Shown here: positions 1 to 8,957 of the stretch, piece after piece | Position numbering within the stretch: position 1 is the first letter of the stretch | Layout of the letters: every line of letters starts with the position of its first letter | Source of the DNA: Christiangramia salexigens | GTDB lineage: Bacteria; Bacteroidota; Bacteroidia; Flavobacteriales; Flavobacteriaceae | Assembly: GCF_001889005.1 (NCBI RefSeq) | Contig: NZ_CP018153.1 | Coordinates: 1,646,501 to 1,710,500 of the forward strand | Direction: 5' to 3' | Length of the DNA: 64,000 nt | The notes under the pieces: generated by a model | Databases searched by the model: none | What the model saw: the letters and a program-made list of their open reading frames with translations, nothing else | Told to the model about the DNA's origin: nothing | Position numbers and translations under genes: made by a program

Positions 1-30
1 CGCACTTTCGTGCAGACTTTATGCTTTAAG

Positions 31-104
31 TGACCCCGGCAGGATTCAAACCTGCAACCCTCAGAGCCGAAATCTGATGCGCTATTCAGTTGCGCCACGG
101 GGCC
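31..104 (-). tRNA. tRNA-Arg (anticodon TCG)
   Basis: The minus strand folds into a complete 74-nt cloverleaf. The 7-bp acceptor stem (GGCCCCG with CGGGGTC, one G-U pair) is followed by discriminator A. The anticodon stem TCAGA/TCTGA encloses the loop TTTCGGC, which places TCG at positions 34-36 and so reads CGA/CGN arginine codons. The T-loop contains TTTGAATC. No CCA is encoded. A short GCAC-GAAA-GTGC hairpin lies just downstream at the window edge (about 2-13) and may be part of a terminator. Confidence 0.95.
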
Positions 105-123
105 ATTAGTTACTTTATGTAAC

Positions 124-576
124 TTATTGACTTAATCTTTGTTTTACTATTGTAGAAATGGTCTTACCATCTGCCTTTCCGGCCAATTCTCCGGTAGCCA
201 TCCCCATTACTTTCCCCATATCCTGCATTCCGGAAGCCCCGGTCTTGGCGATGATCTCATCTACTTTAGCCGCTATCTCCTCTTCGCTCATTTGCTCCGG
301 CAAAAAGGCTTCGATCACCTCAGCTTGTTTAAGCTCAGGTTCTGCAAGGTCTTCTCGCCCCTGCTCCTTATAGATAGCTGCACTGTCCTTACGTTGTTTT
401 ACAAGTTTTTGTAAAAGCTTCATCTCCTCTTCTTCAGACAAGCCGTCTTTCGCAGATGATTCTGTGTTCGCCACTAAAATGGCTCCTTTCACAGCTCTTA
501 AAGCTTCAAGCTTTGCGCTATCCTTAGCTCTCATGGCTGCTTTCATTTCAACCATTACTTTTTCCTGTAAACTCAT
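124..576 (-). CDS. GatB/YqeY domain protein
   Basis: A 150-residue, mostly helical, charged protein of the YqeY family, which matches the C-terminal tRNA-binding tail of the GatB subunit of the glutamyl-tRNA amidotransferase. The opening MSLQEKVMVEMKAAMRAKD, the LRAVKGAIL segment and the LPEQMSEEEI and GKVMG motifs are typical, and the length matches the family. Its exact role is not settled; a tRNA- or amidotransferase-related function is inferred. It lies head to tail 20 nt before tRNA-Arg on the same strand. Confidence 0.9.
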   Translation of the reverse strand: MSLQEKVMVEMKAAMRAKDSAKLEALRAVKGAILVANTESSAKDGLSEEEEMKLLQKLVKQRKDSAAIYKEQGREDLAEPELKQAEVIEAFLPEQMSEEEIAAKVDEIIAKTGASGMQDMGKVMGMATGELAGKADGKTISTIVKQRLSQ

Positions 577-800
577 GATTCAAAAATTATGCAGCGAAGA
601 TAAAATTTTCTGATCGAATAAACCACTTATTTTTGGGTTCAAAATTAAGTATATCCAGCCTTTAAGTATCAATAACATTTTTTGCCGAGATCCTTATCTT
701 CATAAGTTCTGACTAATTTTTCAATTACCTGTATATAAGTTGAAAACAGATCAAAAGGGCCGAAAAAATATAAATTACTGGCGTTTAAACAATAATCTGA

Positions 801-970
801 ATGAAATTCCCTGAATTATCTTTTAATCTTCTTTATACTCCTCAATTGGAAAACTCAGGCGCAAAGACAGGTCAAAACAATTAATTCCGGCTGGGAGTTT
901 AACCATCGAGATCCAGTTCAAAAGCAATTTCGGCGAGCCGATCCTGTCAGGTATCCGTTTGGAAAAATTA
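801..970 (+). pseudogene. Relic of a secreted glycosidase-like N-terminus
   Basis: From the ATG at 801 the reading frame breaks within a few codons. In the next frame the sequence reads as a good signal peptide (NSLNYLLIFFILLNWKTQAQ), followed by RQVKTINSGWEFNHRDP, which resembles the start of the mature N-terminal domain of GH2 enzymes. Adding two A residues after ATGAAA would restore MKNSLNYLL in one frame. Similarity ends near 970, where the GH3 terminator begins, so everything downstream is gone. The GH2 assignment rests on a short stretch and is tentative; that this is a dead gene fragment is more certain. Confidence 0.45.
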
Positions 971-972
971 TA

Positions 973-1006
973 AAAAAAGCCCGGGTGCCTATGTTACACC
1001 CGGGCT
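973..1006 (-). terminator. Rho-independent terminator of the PUL enzyme operon
   Basis: On the minus strand a perfect 9-bp stem GCCCGGGTG/CACCCGGGC with a 9-nt loop is followed directly by a run of Ts. It starts about 30 nt after the GH3 stop codon and closes the enzyme operon. Confidence 0.9.
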
Positions 1007-1037
1007 CAAAACTACTAACTAAAACTAACCTAAAATC

Positions 1038-3308
1038 TTACTCTACAAGTTCAAAGCTTCCATCGAAGTCTGAATCTGAAGTCCCGTCAATAAAAAATTC
1101 AAATTCTCCCGACTCATATACATGTTCTAATTGAGAGTTATAGAACTTAAGATCCTCGGGAGTGATGGTAAATGTTACCGTTTGAGTCTCTCCTTTTTTA
1201 AGAGAGATCTTTTTAAAGCCTTTTAATTCCTTAACCGGCGGGGTTACACTTCTTACTTTATCATGTATATACAACTGCACCACTTCTTCTCCATCATAAT
1301 CTCCGGTATTGGTCACCTTCGCGCTTATTTCTATGGATGAGTCAACTTGCAATGTATCCTGACTTGCTTTTATATCGCTGTATTCAAAGCTGGTATAGCT
1401 TAAACCATGCCCAAATGGAATTAAGGGTGAGTTAGGTGCATCAAGATAATTGGATTTGAACTTAGCAAATGCAGGTGTTGGAGCTGGTCTACCTGTGGTT
1501 TTAACCGAATAGTAAATAGGTATCTGACCAACATTTCTTGGCCATGTGGCTGTAAGTTTCCCAGAAGGATTATAATCTCCAAAGATCACATCGGCCACAG
1601 CATTTCCCGCTTCTACACCAGGATGCCAGATCTGAAGAATGCTTACAGGTAATCCCATTTCTTCCGAAATATCCAATGGTCTTCCACTCATTAATAATAA
1701 CACAACAGGTTTTCCTGTCTTCACCATTTCCTTAATCAGTTTCTTCTGACTATCCGGAATTTGAATATTTGTTCTGCTGGCAGCTTCCCCGCTCATTTCG
1801 GTTGCTTCACCAACCACAGCCACTATCACATCTGAAGTTTTGGCAACTTCTATAGCTTCTTTCAATAATGCTTCAGGAGATCTATCATCAATAGAGATTC
1901 TTTCACCAAACACATTCACTTTTTTCGCAAATGAAGTATCGTTGGAAATATTTGCTCCTTTAGCATATTTGATCTTTGCGTTTGGAGCTACATTCTTCAT
2001 TCCTTCCAAAATCGGGATGGAAAGCGAAGGGTCTCCAGTAGGTGCCCAGGTTCCAAGCATATTATTCTTATTGTTGGCAAGAGGCCCTACAAGGGCGATT
2101 TTTGAATTCTTCGCCAGTGGTAAGGTATTCTTGTGCTTTTTAAGAAGTACGAAAGACCTGCTGGCCGCTTTTCTGGCCAATTTTCTGTTTTCTTTGCTAA
2201 GGATATCCTTTTCAGGACGTTCATTGTCCAGATAACGGTAAGGATCTTCAAATAGACCTAATTTATATTTCGCCTCGAGGATCCTTCTGGCTGCAATTGT
2301 AATTTCAGCTTCGCTTACTTTTCCTTCTTTTACTGACTTTCCAAGAGTGGTAAGAAAACCTTCTCCTACCATGTCCATATCCAGTCCTGCTTTTAAAGCA
2401 AGAGCAGATACTGCCTGAAGATCTCCTAGACCATGTGCGATCATTTCGTTTACAGAGGTATAATCTGACACCACGAATCCATCAAAATTCCATCTGTCAC
2501 GAAGCAGATCTGTTAATAACCATTTATTTCCTGATGCCGGAATACCGTCCACATCATTAAAAGAGCTCATCACACTTGCAACACCTGCATCGATAGCTGC
2601 CTTATAAGGTGGGAAATATTCATTGAACATACGAAGACGACTCATATCTACGGTATTATAATCACGACCTGCCTCCGAAGCACCGTAAAGCGCAAAATGT
2701 TTTACGGTAGCAAGCATGGTTTCAGGTTTTGTAAGATCTTCTCCCTGATATCCCTGTATCATGGCTTTCGCGATCTGCGAGCCCAGGTATGGATCCTCAC
2801 CCGCACCTTCAGCTATTCTACCCCATCTTGGATCTCTCGCAATATCCACCATTGGTGAAAAATTCCAATTAATCCCATCGGCTGTAGCTTCTTTAGCGGC
2901 AACCTTCGCAGATTCTTTGATCAATTCCATATCCCAGCTAGAAGCAGTTCCAAGCGGAATAGGAAAAGTGGTTTTATAACCATGTATAACATCTGAACCT
3001 ATTAGCAGAGGGATACCTAAACGTGTATCATTAACTGCATATTCCTGAGCCATGCGGATCTTTTCAGGTCCCGAAACACCAAAAAGTCCACCAACATTCC
3101 CGGCTTTAATCTTATCTTCTACATTCTTACTTACCACAGCACCGGTAGCAACACCTCCTCCAGGAGTTAAAAGATTAAGTTGCCCAATCTTCTCTTCCAG
3201 GCTCATCTTTTTTAATAACTCCTCAACTTCAGGGATCTGTTCCTGAGCCTTCAATAATGAAGTTCCCATACAAACCAAGAGGATGACAGATAGATAAATT
3301 TTTCTCAT
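1038..3308 (-). CDS. Glycoside hydrolase family 3 beta-glucosidase (BglX-like)
   Basis: A 756-residue periplasmic beta-glucosidase. MRKIYLSVILLVCMGTSLLKAQ is a signal peptide, so the start at 3308 is preferred over an in-frame ATG at 3464, which would overlap the upstream gene. The GH3 N-domain carries KHFALYG (about 203) and the catalytic nucleophile in GFVVSDY (about Asp282). The GH3 C-domain follows, with a C-terminal fibronectin type III-like domain (VTNTGDYDGEEVVQLYI). It is the last gene of the PUL enzyme operon, 37 nt after the GH43-like gene. By context it should release glucose from oligosaccharides cut by the two GH144-like proteins; a GH3 enzyme accompanies GH144 in the known Bacteroides beta-1,2-glucan locus. 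Confidence 0.95.
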   Translation of the reverse strand: MRKIYLSVILLVCMGTSLLKAQEQIPEVEELLKKMSLEEKIGQLNLLTPGGGVATGAVVSKNVEDKIKAGNVGGLFGVSGPEKIRMAQEYAVNDTRLGIPLLIGSDVIHGYKTTFPIPLGTASSWDMELIKESAKVAAKEATADGINWNFSPMVDIARDPRWGRIAEGAGEDPYLGSQIAKAMIQGYQGEDLTKPETMLATVKHFALYGASEAGRDYNTVDMSRLRMFNEYFPPYKAAIDAGVASVMSSFNDVDGIPASGNKWLLTDLLRDRWNFDGFVVSDYTSVNEMIAHGLGDLQAVSALALKAGLDMDMVGEGFLTTLGKSVKEGKVSEAEITIAARRILEAKYKLGLFEDPYRYLDNERPEKDILSKENRKLARKAASRSFVLLKKHKNTLPLAKNSKIALVGPLANNKNNMLGTWAPTGDPSLSIPILEGMKNVAPNAKIKYAKGANISNDTSFAKKVNVFGERISIDDRSPEALLKEAIEVAKTSDVIVAVVGEATEMSGEAASRTNIQIPDSQKKLIKEMVKTGKPVVLLLMSGRPLDISEEMGLPVSILQIWHPGVEAGNAVADVIFGDYNPSGKLTATWPRNVGQIPIYYSVKTTGRPAPTPAFAKFKSNYLDAPNSPLIPFGHGLSYTSFEYSDIKASQDTLQVDSSIEISAKVTNTGDYDGEEVVQLYIHDKVRSVTPPVKELKGFKKISLKKGETQTVTFTITPEDLKFYNSQLEHVYESGEFEFFIDGTSDSDFDGSFELVE

Positions 3309-3345
3309 TTTTCCTTCTACTTTATTATAATTAATGATTTTTACT

Positions 3346-5151
3346 TTATTTAGAGAGGACGATCTCCGACCTTCCAGATATTCCATTTTCATTGAATGCT
3401 TCAATACTGAAGTAATATTCTGTATCACGATCCAGGCTTCGCATAAAATGTTTACTCTCATCATAGATCAACCAGGATTGGTATAATTTATCTGGCGCTA
3501 TGCCCCAGCGGATATTATAGCCCTGAGCGCCTTTCACCGGCTTCCAGGTTAAGGAAGCATTTCGTCTGTCTTCTTCACGTGATACTGTGAACCCCTTCAC
3601 CCTTGCTGGTTTCTTTCCCAATCCTTTACCAAATACCCTGATCTCAGACAATGCCAGGTTATTTCCCGGTACTTTTACATTATTGTATCGAACATATTTT
3701 GCCTTTACCGGTTTATTAAGGCTGATGTATGCATTGGGAGAATCCTTATAACTATTTCTTCTGTCTACTACCGTTTCCCATGTCTTGCCATCTTCTGAAA
3801 CTTCGAGAGTAAATCTGTGCCGCAAGCCTTCTGTACGTGTATAAATACCCGACTCTTCATCGTGAAAATTCAATTGAAAAGCATAAATATTTCCGGGCGC
3901 AGACATCTCAATTTCCACCCACTGCTTATTATCATTAGCTTCGGCTACCCAGAATGATTTCGGGCTTTCATCGGTTAACACCTCAGAAATAATTTCACCT
4001 TCAGTGTTTTTCTTCAGTGGCATTTCAGTAACCTCAAATTCATTATCTGTAGATGTACTTTTTTTGATCTGTATTCGTGAAGAGGAAACCCTTGCTTTTC
4101 CTTTATATGAAAGCAGCATCCAACCGGTATGCTGGCCGGCTTTAGTAGGATGATCAGCGCCAAACAGCGGATAATCTCCGTAACTCGTGTTGGTATACAT
4201 TAATCCCTCGTTATCAAAATAGGTAGGAAACATGGCCAAACGTCGTTCCCAGTGAGAATTGGACGCCAAAGCCATAGTGGCAAAATGCCAGTATTGTCCA
4301 TTGGTTTGTTTCATAGTAACGCCATGGCCCGCACCATTGGTAAAGCCACCCGGTTTAAAACTCATTGGGTTATTTTTCATGTACCTAAAGGGGCCCAGCG
4401 GGGTATCTCCAACGTATGCAGCATCTGCATAGACATTAAATTGTGTCCCGGGTGCAGCATATTGCAAATAGTATTTCCCGTTATGCTTGGTCATGGAAGC
4501 ACCTTCCATATATCCTTCCTTTAAAGTGGGATGGAAATTGTTTTCACCAAAACGCTCCCAGCCGTGCTCCTCTTCAACCAGGTTAATAAGATCCTTTTTA
4601 ACTCCGGTTTCAAGAAAACGGTCATTTTTGTCCAGCATTTTAACGCGAATGGGATGAACATTAGACGATCCCCAGTACAGATAGGTTTTCCCATCATCAT
4701 CTATGAATAATTCGGAATCCTGAATATTATTGGTAATTGAAGCGGTTGGCGTCCATTCTCCACTCTTTGGATCATCGGTGTAAAGAATACTCCCATAACC
4801 CGCGGGATCACCCGCAAAGTATACCAGGGAATCCTTATAATTGAAAGCCGTTGGAGCATTGGAGCCTTCGAAAAACCATTGCTTTGGTTTTATAAATTCC
4901 CAATTGATCAGATCTTTTGAATGCCAGTAACCAAAAGATCGTGTAACGAACATAAAATATTCACCACGGTATTCAATTACAGCCGGATCGGCTCCTGAAC
5001 GGTAAGAAATATTGCTACTAGAGTTATAAACCATATAGGAATAATCAATATCCAGTGGATTACAATAGGTTTGCGGCACTACCTCCTGTGCATGCACAAC
5101 AGCGCTGAACAGTAAAACTGCAGATATGATTATATAACTAAAGCATTTCAT
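3346..5151 (-). CDS. GH43-like glycosidase with discoidin and Fn3 domains
   Basis: A 601-residue secreted protein with a signal peptide ending near AQEVVPQ. The first 330 residues look like a five-bladed GH43-type propeller. The three expected acidic residues are plausible at Asp55 (GADPAV), Asp145 (QDSELF) and Glu216 (MEGAS). Residues about 390-505 resemble an F5/8 type C (discoidin) carbohydrate-binding domain (YVRYNNVKVPGNNLALSEI), and a fibronectin type III domain closes the protein. It lies between the esterase and the GH3 gene in one operon. Its substrate cannot be read from the sequence; GH43 covers arabinosidases, xylosidases and galactosidases, so its place in a glucan locus is unexpected. 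Confidence 0.8.
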   Translation of the reverse strand: MKCFSYIIISAVLLFSAVVHAQEVVPQTYCNPLDIDYSYMVYNSSSNISYRSGADPAVIEYRGEYFMFVTRSFGYWHSKDLINWEFIKPKQWFFEGSNAPTAFNYKDSLVYFAGDPAGYGSILYTDDPKSGEWTPTASITNNIQDSELFIDDDGKTYLYWGSSNVHPIRVKMLDKNDRFLETGVKKDLINLVEEEHGWERFGENNFHPTLKEGYMEGASMTKHNGKYYLQYAAPGTQFNVYADAAYVGDTPLGPFRYMKNNPMSFKPGGFTNGAGHGVTMKQTNGQYWHFATMALASNSHWERRLAMFPTYFDNEGLMYTNTSYGDYPLFGADHPTKAGQHTGWMLLSYKGKARVSSSRIQIKKSTSTDNEFEVTEMPLKKNTEGEIISEVLTDESPKSFWVAEANDNKQWVEIEMSAPGNIYAFQLNFHDEESGIYTRTEGLRHRFTLEVSEDGKTWETVVDRRNSYKDSPNAYISLNKPVKAKYVRYNNVKVPGNNLALSEIRVFGKGLGKKPARVKGFTVSREEDRRNASLTWKPVKGAQGYNIRWGIAPDKLYQSWLIYDESKHFMRSLDRDTEYYFSIEAFNENGISGRSEIVLSK

Positions 5152-5202
5152 TTCTTAAGGTATTTAGCCATTTTGCATTTCTTAGTTCTGCAAGCGCATT
5201 GG

Positions 5203-6006
5203 TTAATTCTTTGATCCTGATCTATTGTTCTCCTGCGAAAACAACCAGCTTAACAGAAAGGGTTCAGCGAATGCAGAATCCCAACTATTATGATTATCCT
5301 TCGGATAAAGCGAAAGTTTTGCATTCCCTCCGTAGTGATTAATGCTTCTGGCCATTTCTTTAGACAAGTTCGGAGGTACTACATCATCTTTTTCGCCGTG
5401 GAAGATCCAGATAGGAAAGCCTTTCGGATAATCTGAAGCTATTTCAGGATTACCTCCCCCGCAAATCGCAAAAGCAGCCGCAAACATTTCAGGTCTTTTA
5501 TATATAATCTCATATGTACCCATGCCTCCCATAGACAAGCCACCTACATACACGCGCTCATTATTTACATGGTCTTTGGCAACCAGGGAATCCATTAGTT
5601 TCATGACCATACTCAAGGATCTAGTTGGTGCCAATTCGTTTTGAAAATCAAATTGGAATGGTACCGTATCCCGCTTTACTTCCACTTTTGCCCAATAATC
5701 CTCCTTTGGGGCTTGTGGGAAAACTATAATTGCGGGATAACTCTCTCTGGTCTCTTTTTCAAGGAATAAATTACTTCCATGCGTTAACTGAGCTTCATTA
5801 TCATTCCCTCGTTCGCCTGCTCCATGCAAGAACAGCAGCACGGGATATTGTTTTTCCTTAGAAAAATTTTCTGGATACAGGATCCGGTAATTGAGTGTAT
5901 CCATTTCAGAAATGAATTGCTCCCTTTTAAAGTCGGACCTATCCTGAGCAAAAATGCTCACCGAACAGATCGCAAAACACAGAAATATGTAAAATCTATT
6001 TTTCAT
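5203..6006 (-). CDS. Secreted alpha/beta-hydrolase (CE1/phospholipase-like esterase)
   Basis: A 267-residue alpha/beta-hydrolase with a signal peptide (cleavage near IFAQ). The oxyanion region LLFLHGAGERG, the nucleophile elbow GGLSMGGMG (Ser158), the acid in HGEKDDVV (about Asp207) and the histidine in KDNHNSW (His239) form a complete catalytic triad. Similar proteins are annotated as carboxylesterases, feruloyl-esterase-like or prolyl-oligopeptidase-like enzymes and often sit in polysaccharide loci, where they may remove acyl groups from glycans. Its start overlaps the end of the upstream GH144-like gene by 11 nt, which suggests translational coupling. Confidence 0.85.
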   Translation of the reverse strand: MKNRFYIFLCFAICSVSIFAQDRSDFKREQFISEMDTLNYRILYPENFSKEKQYPVLLFLHGAGERGNDNEAQLTHGSNLFLEKETRESYPAIIVFPQAPKEDYWAKVEVKRDTVPFQFDFQNELAPTRSLSMVMKLMDSLVAKDHVNNERVYVGGLSMGGMGTYEIIYKRPEMFAAAFAICGGGNPEIASDYPKGFPIWIFHGEKDDVVPPNLSKEMARSINHYGGNAKLSLYPKDNHNSWDSAFAEPFLLSWLFSQENNRSGSKN

Positions 6007-7375
6007 AACTGAATCCCAGTTTATCTAATCCATTTTGAACTTCCGGCGCCTGCATGAACAGGTCCCATATCAAACCGCTACGATAATTCTCAATCATAAC
6101 CAGCATTGGCCCCTGGTCTATTGCCAGGTATTTTTCGGCAACCCATTCTTTACCCTCAAGACTAAATGCGTCATAAAAGCCTGCCGGCCCCCATAACAAA
6201 TCATTAAGTTCTGTATAGAAATATCTCATGGCCTTTAAAGATTTTTCAGGAGTATAGGGAATGGAACTAATGGCGGCGGTTGGAGACACCACCCCTCTAT
6301 CACTATCTGGCGAATGAGCCGCGTAGCCTATACTATCATCTGCATTTCTCGTATAGCTCGCGGTTAGCCCCCAGGAGTCAGGACGATACGTTGAAAAATT
6401 ATTAGGGTTTTTCTGAGCATATTCATAGTTTATCAAAGTATGATTCACATTCAAATCCCAATAATTGGCATATTTATCTGATAATCCTTTTGGATTTAAG
6501 CCCAAATAAGAATAATGAGCCCAAAATAAAGGACCTCCTTCATTGCCTTTGGTATTATGTTTTAAAATAAGTGGGATTCCATAAGCCGTAGCGTCTGTGG
6601 TAATATTGCCGCCTCTTGCCCATCCTTTATGATATACTTCCGGACGGATGGCATGTTGAGGTGAAGATGCTCCCAACACATAGGTTATTAAACATTCATT
6701 ATAACCCTCTATCATAAAATTCATTTCCCATTCATAAGATGGTGACCAGTGCCAAAAGATCCCGTTCTTATTATTGGTGTACCAGTCCCATTCTATTCCT
6801 TTCCATAACTCATCATATTTATTAGCTACTGCCTGTTCTTTTTCTGAACCATTTTTCAGGTATTCTCTAACAACAATAAAACCCTGAGCCAGGAAGGACG
6901 TTTCTACGATATCCCCCCCATTGTCTTTTTCACTGAAAGCCTTAATTTCTCCGGTTTCACCATTTAGCCAGTGTGACCAGGCACCATGAAATCTCTTAGC
7001 AGAACCGAGAAAATCAGCGATCTTATCAAATCTTGCGACTGCTGAATCGCGTGAAATAAAACCTCTTTCAACTCCCGCAACTATTCCCATCAAGCCAAAA
7101 CCGGTTCCTCCGGTGGTTACTATATTTGAGTCATTTTTTGGATAATTCCCGTCCGGATGAAAGCGTTCACGAGCCATTCCACTATTAGGCTCAGCATAAT
7201 CCCAGAAATATTTCAGGGTTTGACGCTGCACCGTATCCAATAAAGCTTCTTCTGATAATTCCTCATCCCCTGAGGTCAGAGATTTTTCATCAATATTTTC
7301 TGTATCCTTTGCTTCCTTACAACCCGAAAAGAGACTAATTGCCAGAAGTAATATGAAGATTAATTTATTGCGCAT
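5996..7375 (-). CDS. GH144-like endo-beta-1,2-glucanase, copy 1
   Basis: A 459-residue lipoprotein; LLAISLFSGC is a lipobox. The body is the glycoamylase-like domain (PF10091 type) of GH144: YFWDYAEPNSGMARER, GGTGFGLMGIVAG, DNGGDIVETSFLAQG, WYTNNKNGIFWHWSP and YLAIDQGPMLVMIENYR. These aromatic and acidic motifs are shared with the next gene. GH144 enzymes cut beta-1,2-glucan to sophorooligosaccharides. The lipid anchor suggests action at the outer membrane or periplasm. It is the second enzyme gene of the operon, 21 nt downstream of its paralog. Confidence 0.85.
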   Translation of the reverse strand: MRNKLIFILLLAISLFSGCKEAKDTENIDEKSLTSGDEELSEEALLDTVQRQTLKYFWDYAEPNSGMARERFHPDGNYPKNDSNIVTTGGTGFGLMGIVAGVERGFISRDSAVARFDKIADFLGSAKRFHGAWSHWLNGETGEIKAFSEKDNGGDIVETSFLAQGFIVVREYLKNGSEKEQAVANKYDELWKGIEWDWYTNNKNGIFWHWSPSYEWEMNFMIEGYNECLITYVLGASSPQHAIRPEVYHKGWARGGNITTDATAYGIPLILKHNTKGNEGGPLFWAHYSYLGLNPKGLSDKYANYWDLNVNHTLINYEYAQKNPNNFSTYRPDSWGLTASYTRNADDSIGYAAHSPDSDRGVVSPTAAISSIPYTPEKSLKAMRYFYTELNDLLWGPAGFYDAFSLEGKEWVAEKYLAIDQGPMLVMIENYRSGLIWDLFMQAPEVQNGLDKLGFSYEK

Positions 7376-7396
7376 TTTCTATTTTTGATTGATTGG

Positions 7397-8734
7397 TTAA
7401 TAGTTAAAGCCGAGCTTGTTTAAACCCAGCTGGATCTCAGGATCGGCCATAAATAATTGCCATAGCATTTGGGTTCGGTGATTTTCTATCATAGCTACAA
7501 TTGGCCCCTGATCTATAGCCAGGTAACCATTAGAGAACCAGGCCTCTTCTTCAGAAAAAGCATCATAGAAGCCATATTCTCCCCATAGCTTATTCCCTAA
7601 ATCTTCATAGAAGTACCGTGCTGCCGCCATGGATTTTTCAGGGGTGTATGGAAATGAAGACAATGCAGCCGTTGGAGTTATCACCCCAACGTCATTTGTA
7701 GGGCTGTGAGCCGCATAGCCTTCATAATTATCTGAAGCCGTTAAGCCCCAGCAGTTTTCTCCATAACCTTTATAGTTTTTTGGATTACGAACACAATATT
7801 CATAATTGATCAATGTATGAGAGGTATTCTGATCCCAGTAGTTAGCATAATCATCCTGCAAATTTCTCGGATCGAGACCGATAAAGGAATAATGGCTAAA
7901 AAATAGCGGACCTCCGTAAGATGGCCCTAAGGGCATATTGATCCCATAATGGGATCTATTATTTATCATGTTTCCGTTTGATGCCCATCCCGCGTCATAA
8001 ACTTCTTTATTTATAGAGTGCGTAGGCGAAGATGCCGCCAGAACATATACGATCAAGGATTCATTCCAACCTTTAATCTGAAGGTCCTTCCTGAAATCAT
8101 AAACGGGCGACCAATGCCAGTATAGGGTATTTTCTCCCTTGGTATACCAGTCCCATTCTACTTTCTCCCAGATAGAAGTTATTCTGGAAGTCACTGCCTG
8201 TTCTTTAAAATATTCCCTGCAGATCAATAGTCCCTGCATAAGTAATGCGGTTTCAACCAGATCTCCGCCATCATCAAATTCTCCAAATGGTCTAGTCTCT
8301 CCGGTATTTCCCATGTACCAGTGGGAATAGGCTCCATGATAAGTAGGTGCCTTTTCGAGAAAATCAAGGATCTTATTCAAACGGTTTTTTGCTTCATCAT
8401 AGCTAATCCAGCCTCGTGTTACCGCAGCCGGAAAAGATGCAAGTCCAAACCCCGTACCACCGGTTGTGACTATATGACGCGAATCTCCACCATAAGCATT
8501 TTCCTGTGATCTTTCCCTGGCCATTCCGCTATTGGGCTCCGCGAAATCCCAGAAATAATTAAAGGTCCTCTCCTGGATCAGGTCCAAAAGCTCTTCATCT
8601 GTGAGTGCAGGCATTTCTTCCTCTGCGCCACCGTCAGGTTCAGGCATATAAGGCTCCTGGTATCCCGGTCCATTATCTTTAGAACAGGAAAACAATACCA
8701 GCATTAAGCCGAATAAAAAAGAATATCTCTTCAT
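7397..8734 (-). CDS. GH144-like endo-beta-1,2-glucanase, copy 2
   Basis: A 445-residue lipoprotein (lipobox LMLVLFSC), clearly paralogous to the downstream copy: YFWDFAEPNSGMARER, GGTGFGLASFPAAV, DDGGDLVETALLMQG, YWHWSPVYDF and YLAIDQGPIVAMIENHR. An acidic, proline-rich linker follows the lipid anchor, as in surface-exposed Bacteroidota lipoproteins. The two copies probably divide the work, one at the surface and one in the periplasm, or prefer different chain lengths; this is inference. It is the first gene of the enzyme operon, 223 nt after the LamG gene, with a hairpin in that gap. Confidence 0.85.
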   Translation of the reverse strand: MKRYSFLFGLMLVLFSCSKDNGPGYQEPYMPEPDGGAEEEMPALTDEELLDLIQERTFNYFWDFAEPNSGMARERSQENAYGGDSRHIVTTGGTGFGLASFPAAVTRGWISYDEAKNRLNKILDFLEKAPTYHGAYSHWYMGNTGETRPFGEFDDGGDLVETALLMQGLLICREYFKEQAVTSRITSIWEKVEWDWYTKGENTLYWHWSPVYDFRKDLQIKGWNESLIVYVLAASSPTHSINKEVYDAGWASNGNMINNRSHYGINMPLGPSYGGPLFFSHYSFIGLDPRNLQDDYANYWDQNTSHTLINYEYCVRNPKNYKGYGENCWGLTASDNYEGYAAHSPTNDVGVITPTAALSSFPYTPEKSMAAARYFYEDLGNKLWGEYGFYDAFSEEEAWFSNGYLAIDQGPIVAMIENHRTQMLWQLFMADPEIQLGLNKLGFNY

Positions 8735-8919
8735 GTATCTTATAATGTTATTAAACTGTCTGCAATTGTAGCAGCTGAATTAACAGCCTGTTTAGACCGT
8801 TTTATGAATAGGCTTAATTGTATCAAACTTCCCGATTTTAAAAATAGGGTAGCCAGCAGGGGTCATGGTGGAACCCTTTAATATTCAAATAAGACTTTTA
8901 TAATTTTCTGAATTAAATT

Positions 8920-8948
8920 AACCCGGATCGCTTAAAGCCATCCGGGTT
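8920..8948 (-). terminator. Hairpin after the SusC/SusD/LamG genes
   Basis: On the minus strand AACCCGGAT/ATCCGGGTT forms a 9-bp stem with an 11-nt loop 10 nt after the LamG gene stop. The following tract (AATTTAATTC) is only moderately T-rich. It probably limits read-through from the abundant susCD transcript into the enzyme genes, or protects the mRNA 3' end. No other feature was seen in the 8735-8919 gap. Confidence 0.65.
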
Positions 8949-8957
8949 AACAAGTAT

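Noticed and set aside
139..414. Open frames opposite yqeY
   Set aside because: They are antisense shadows of a well-conserved gene and have no signal peptide or known motif.
577..800. Gap left of the relic, checked for a promoter or small RNA
   Set aside because: Only AT-rich sequence and imperfect -7-like boxes were found; nothing stands out.
3309..3464. Upstream extension of the GH3 gene
   Set aside because: It overlaps the end of the GH43-like gene and precedes a clear signal peptide at 3308.
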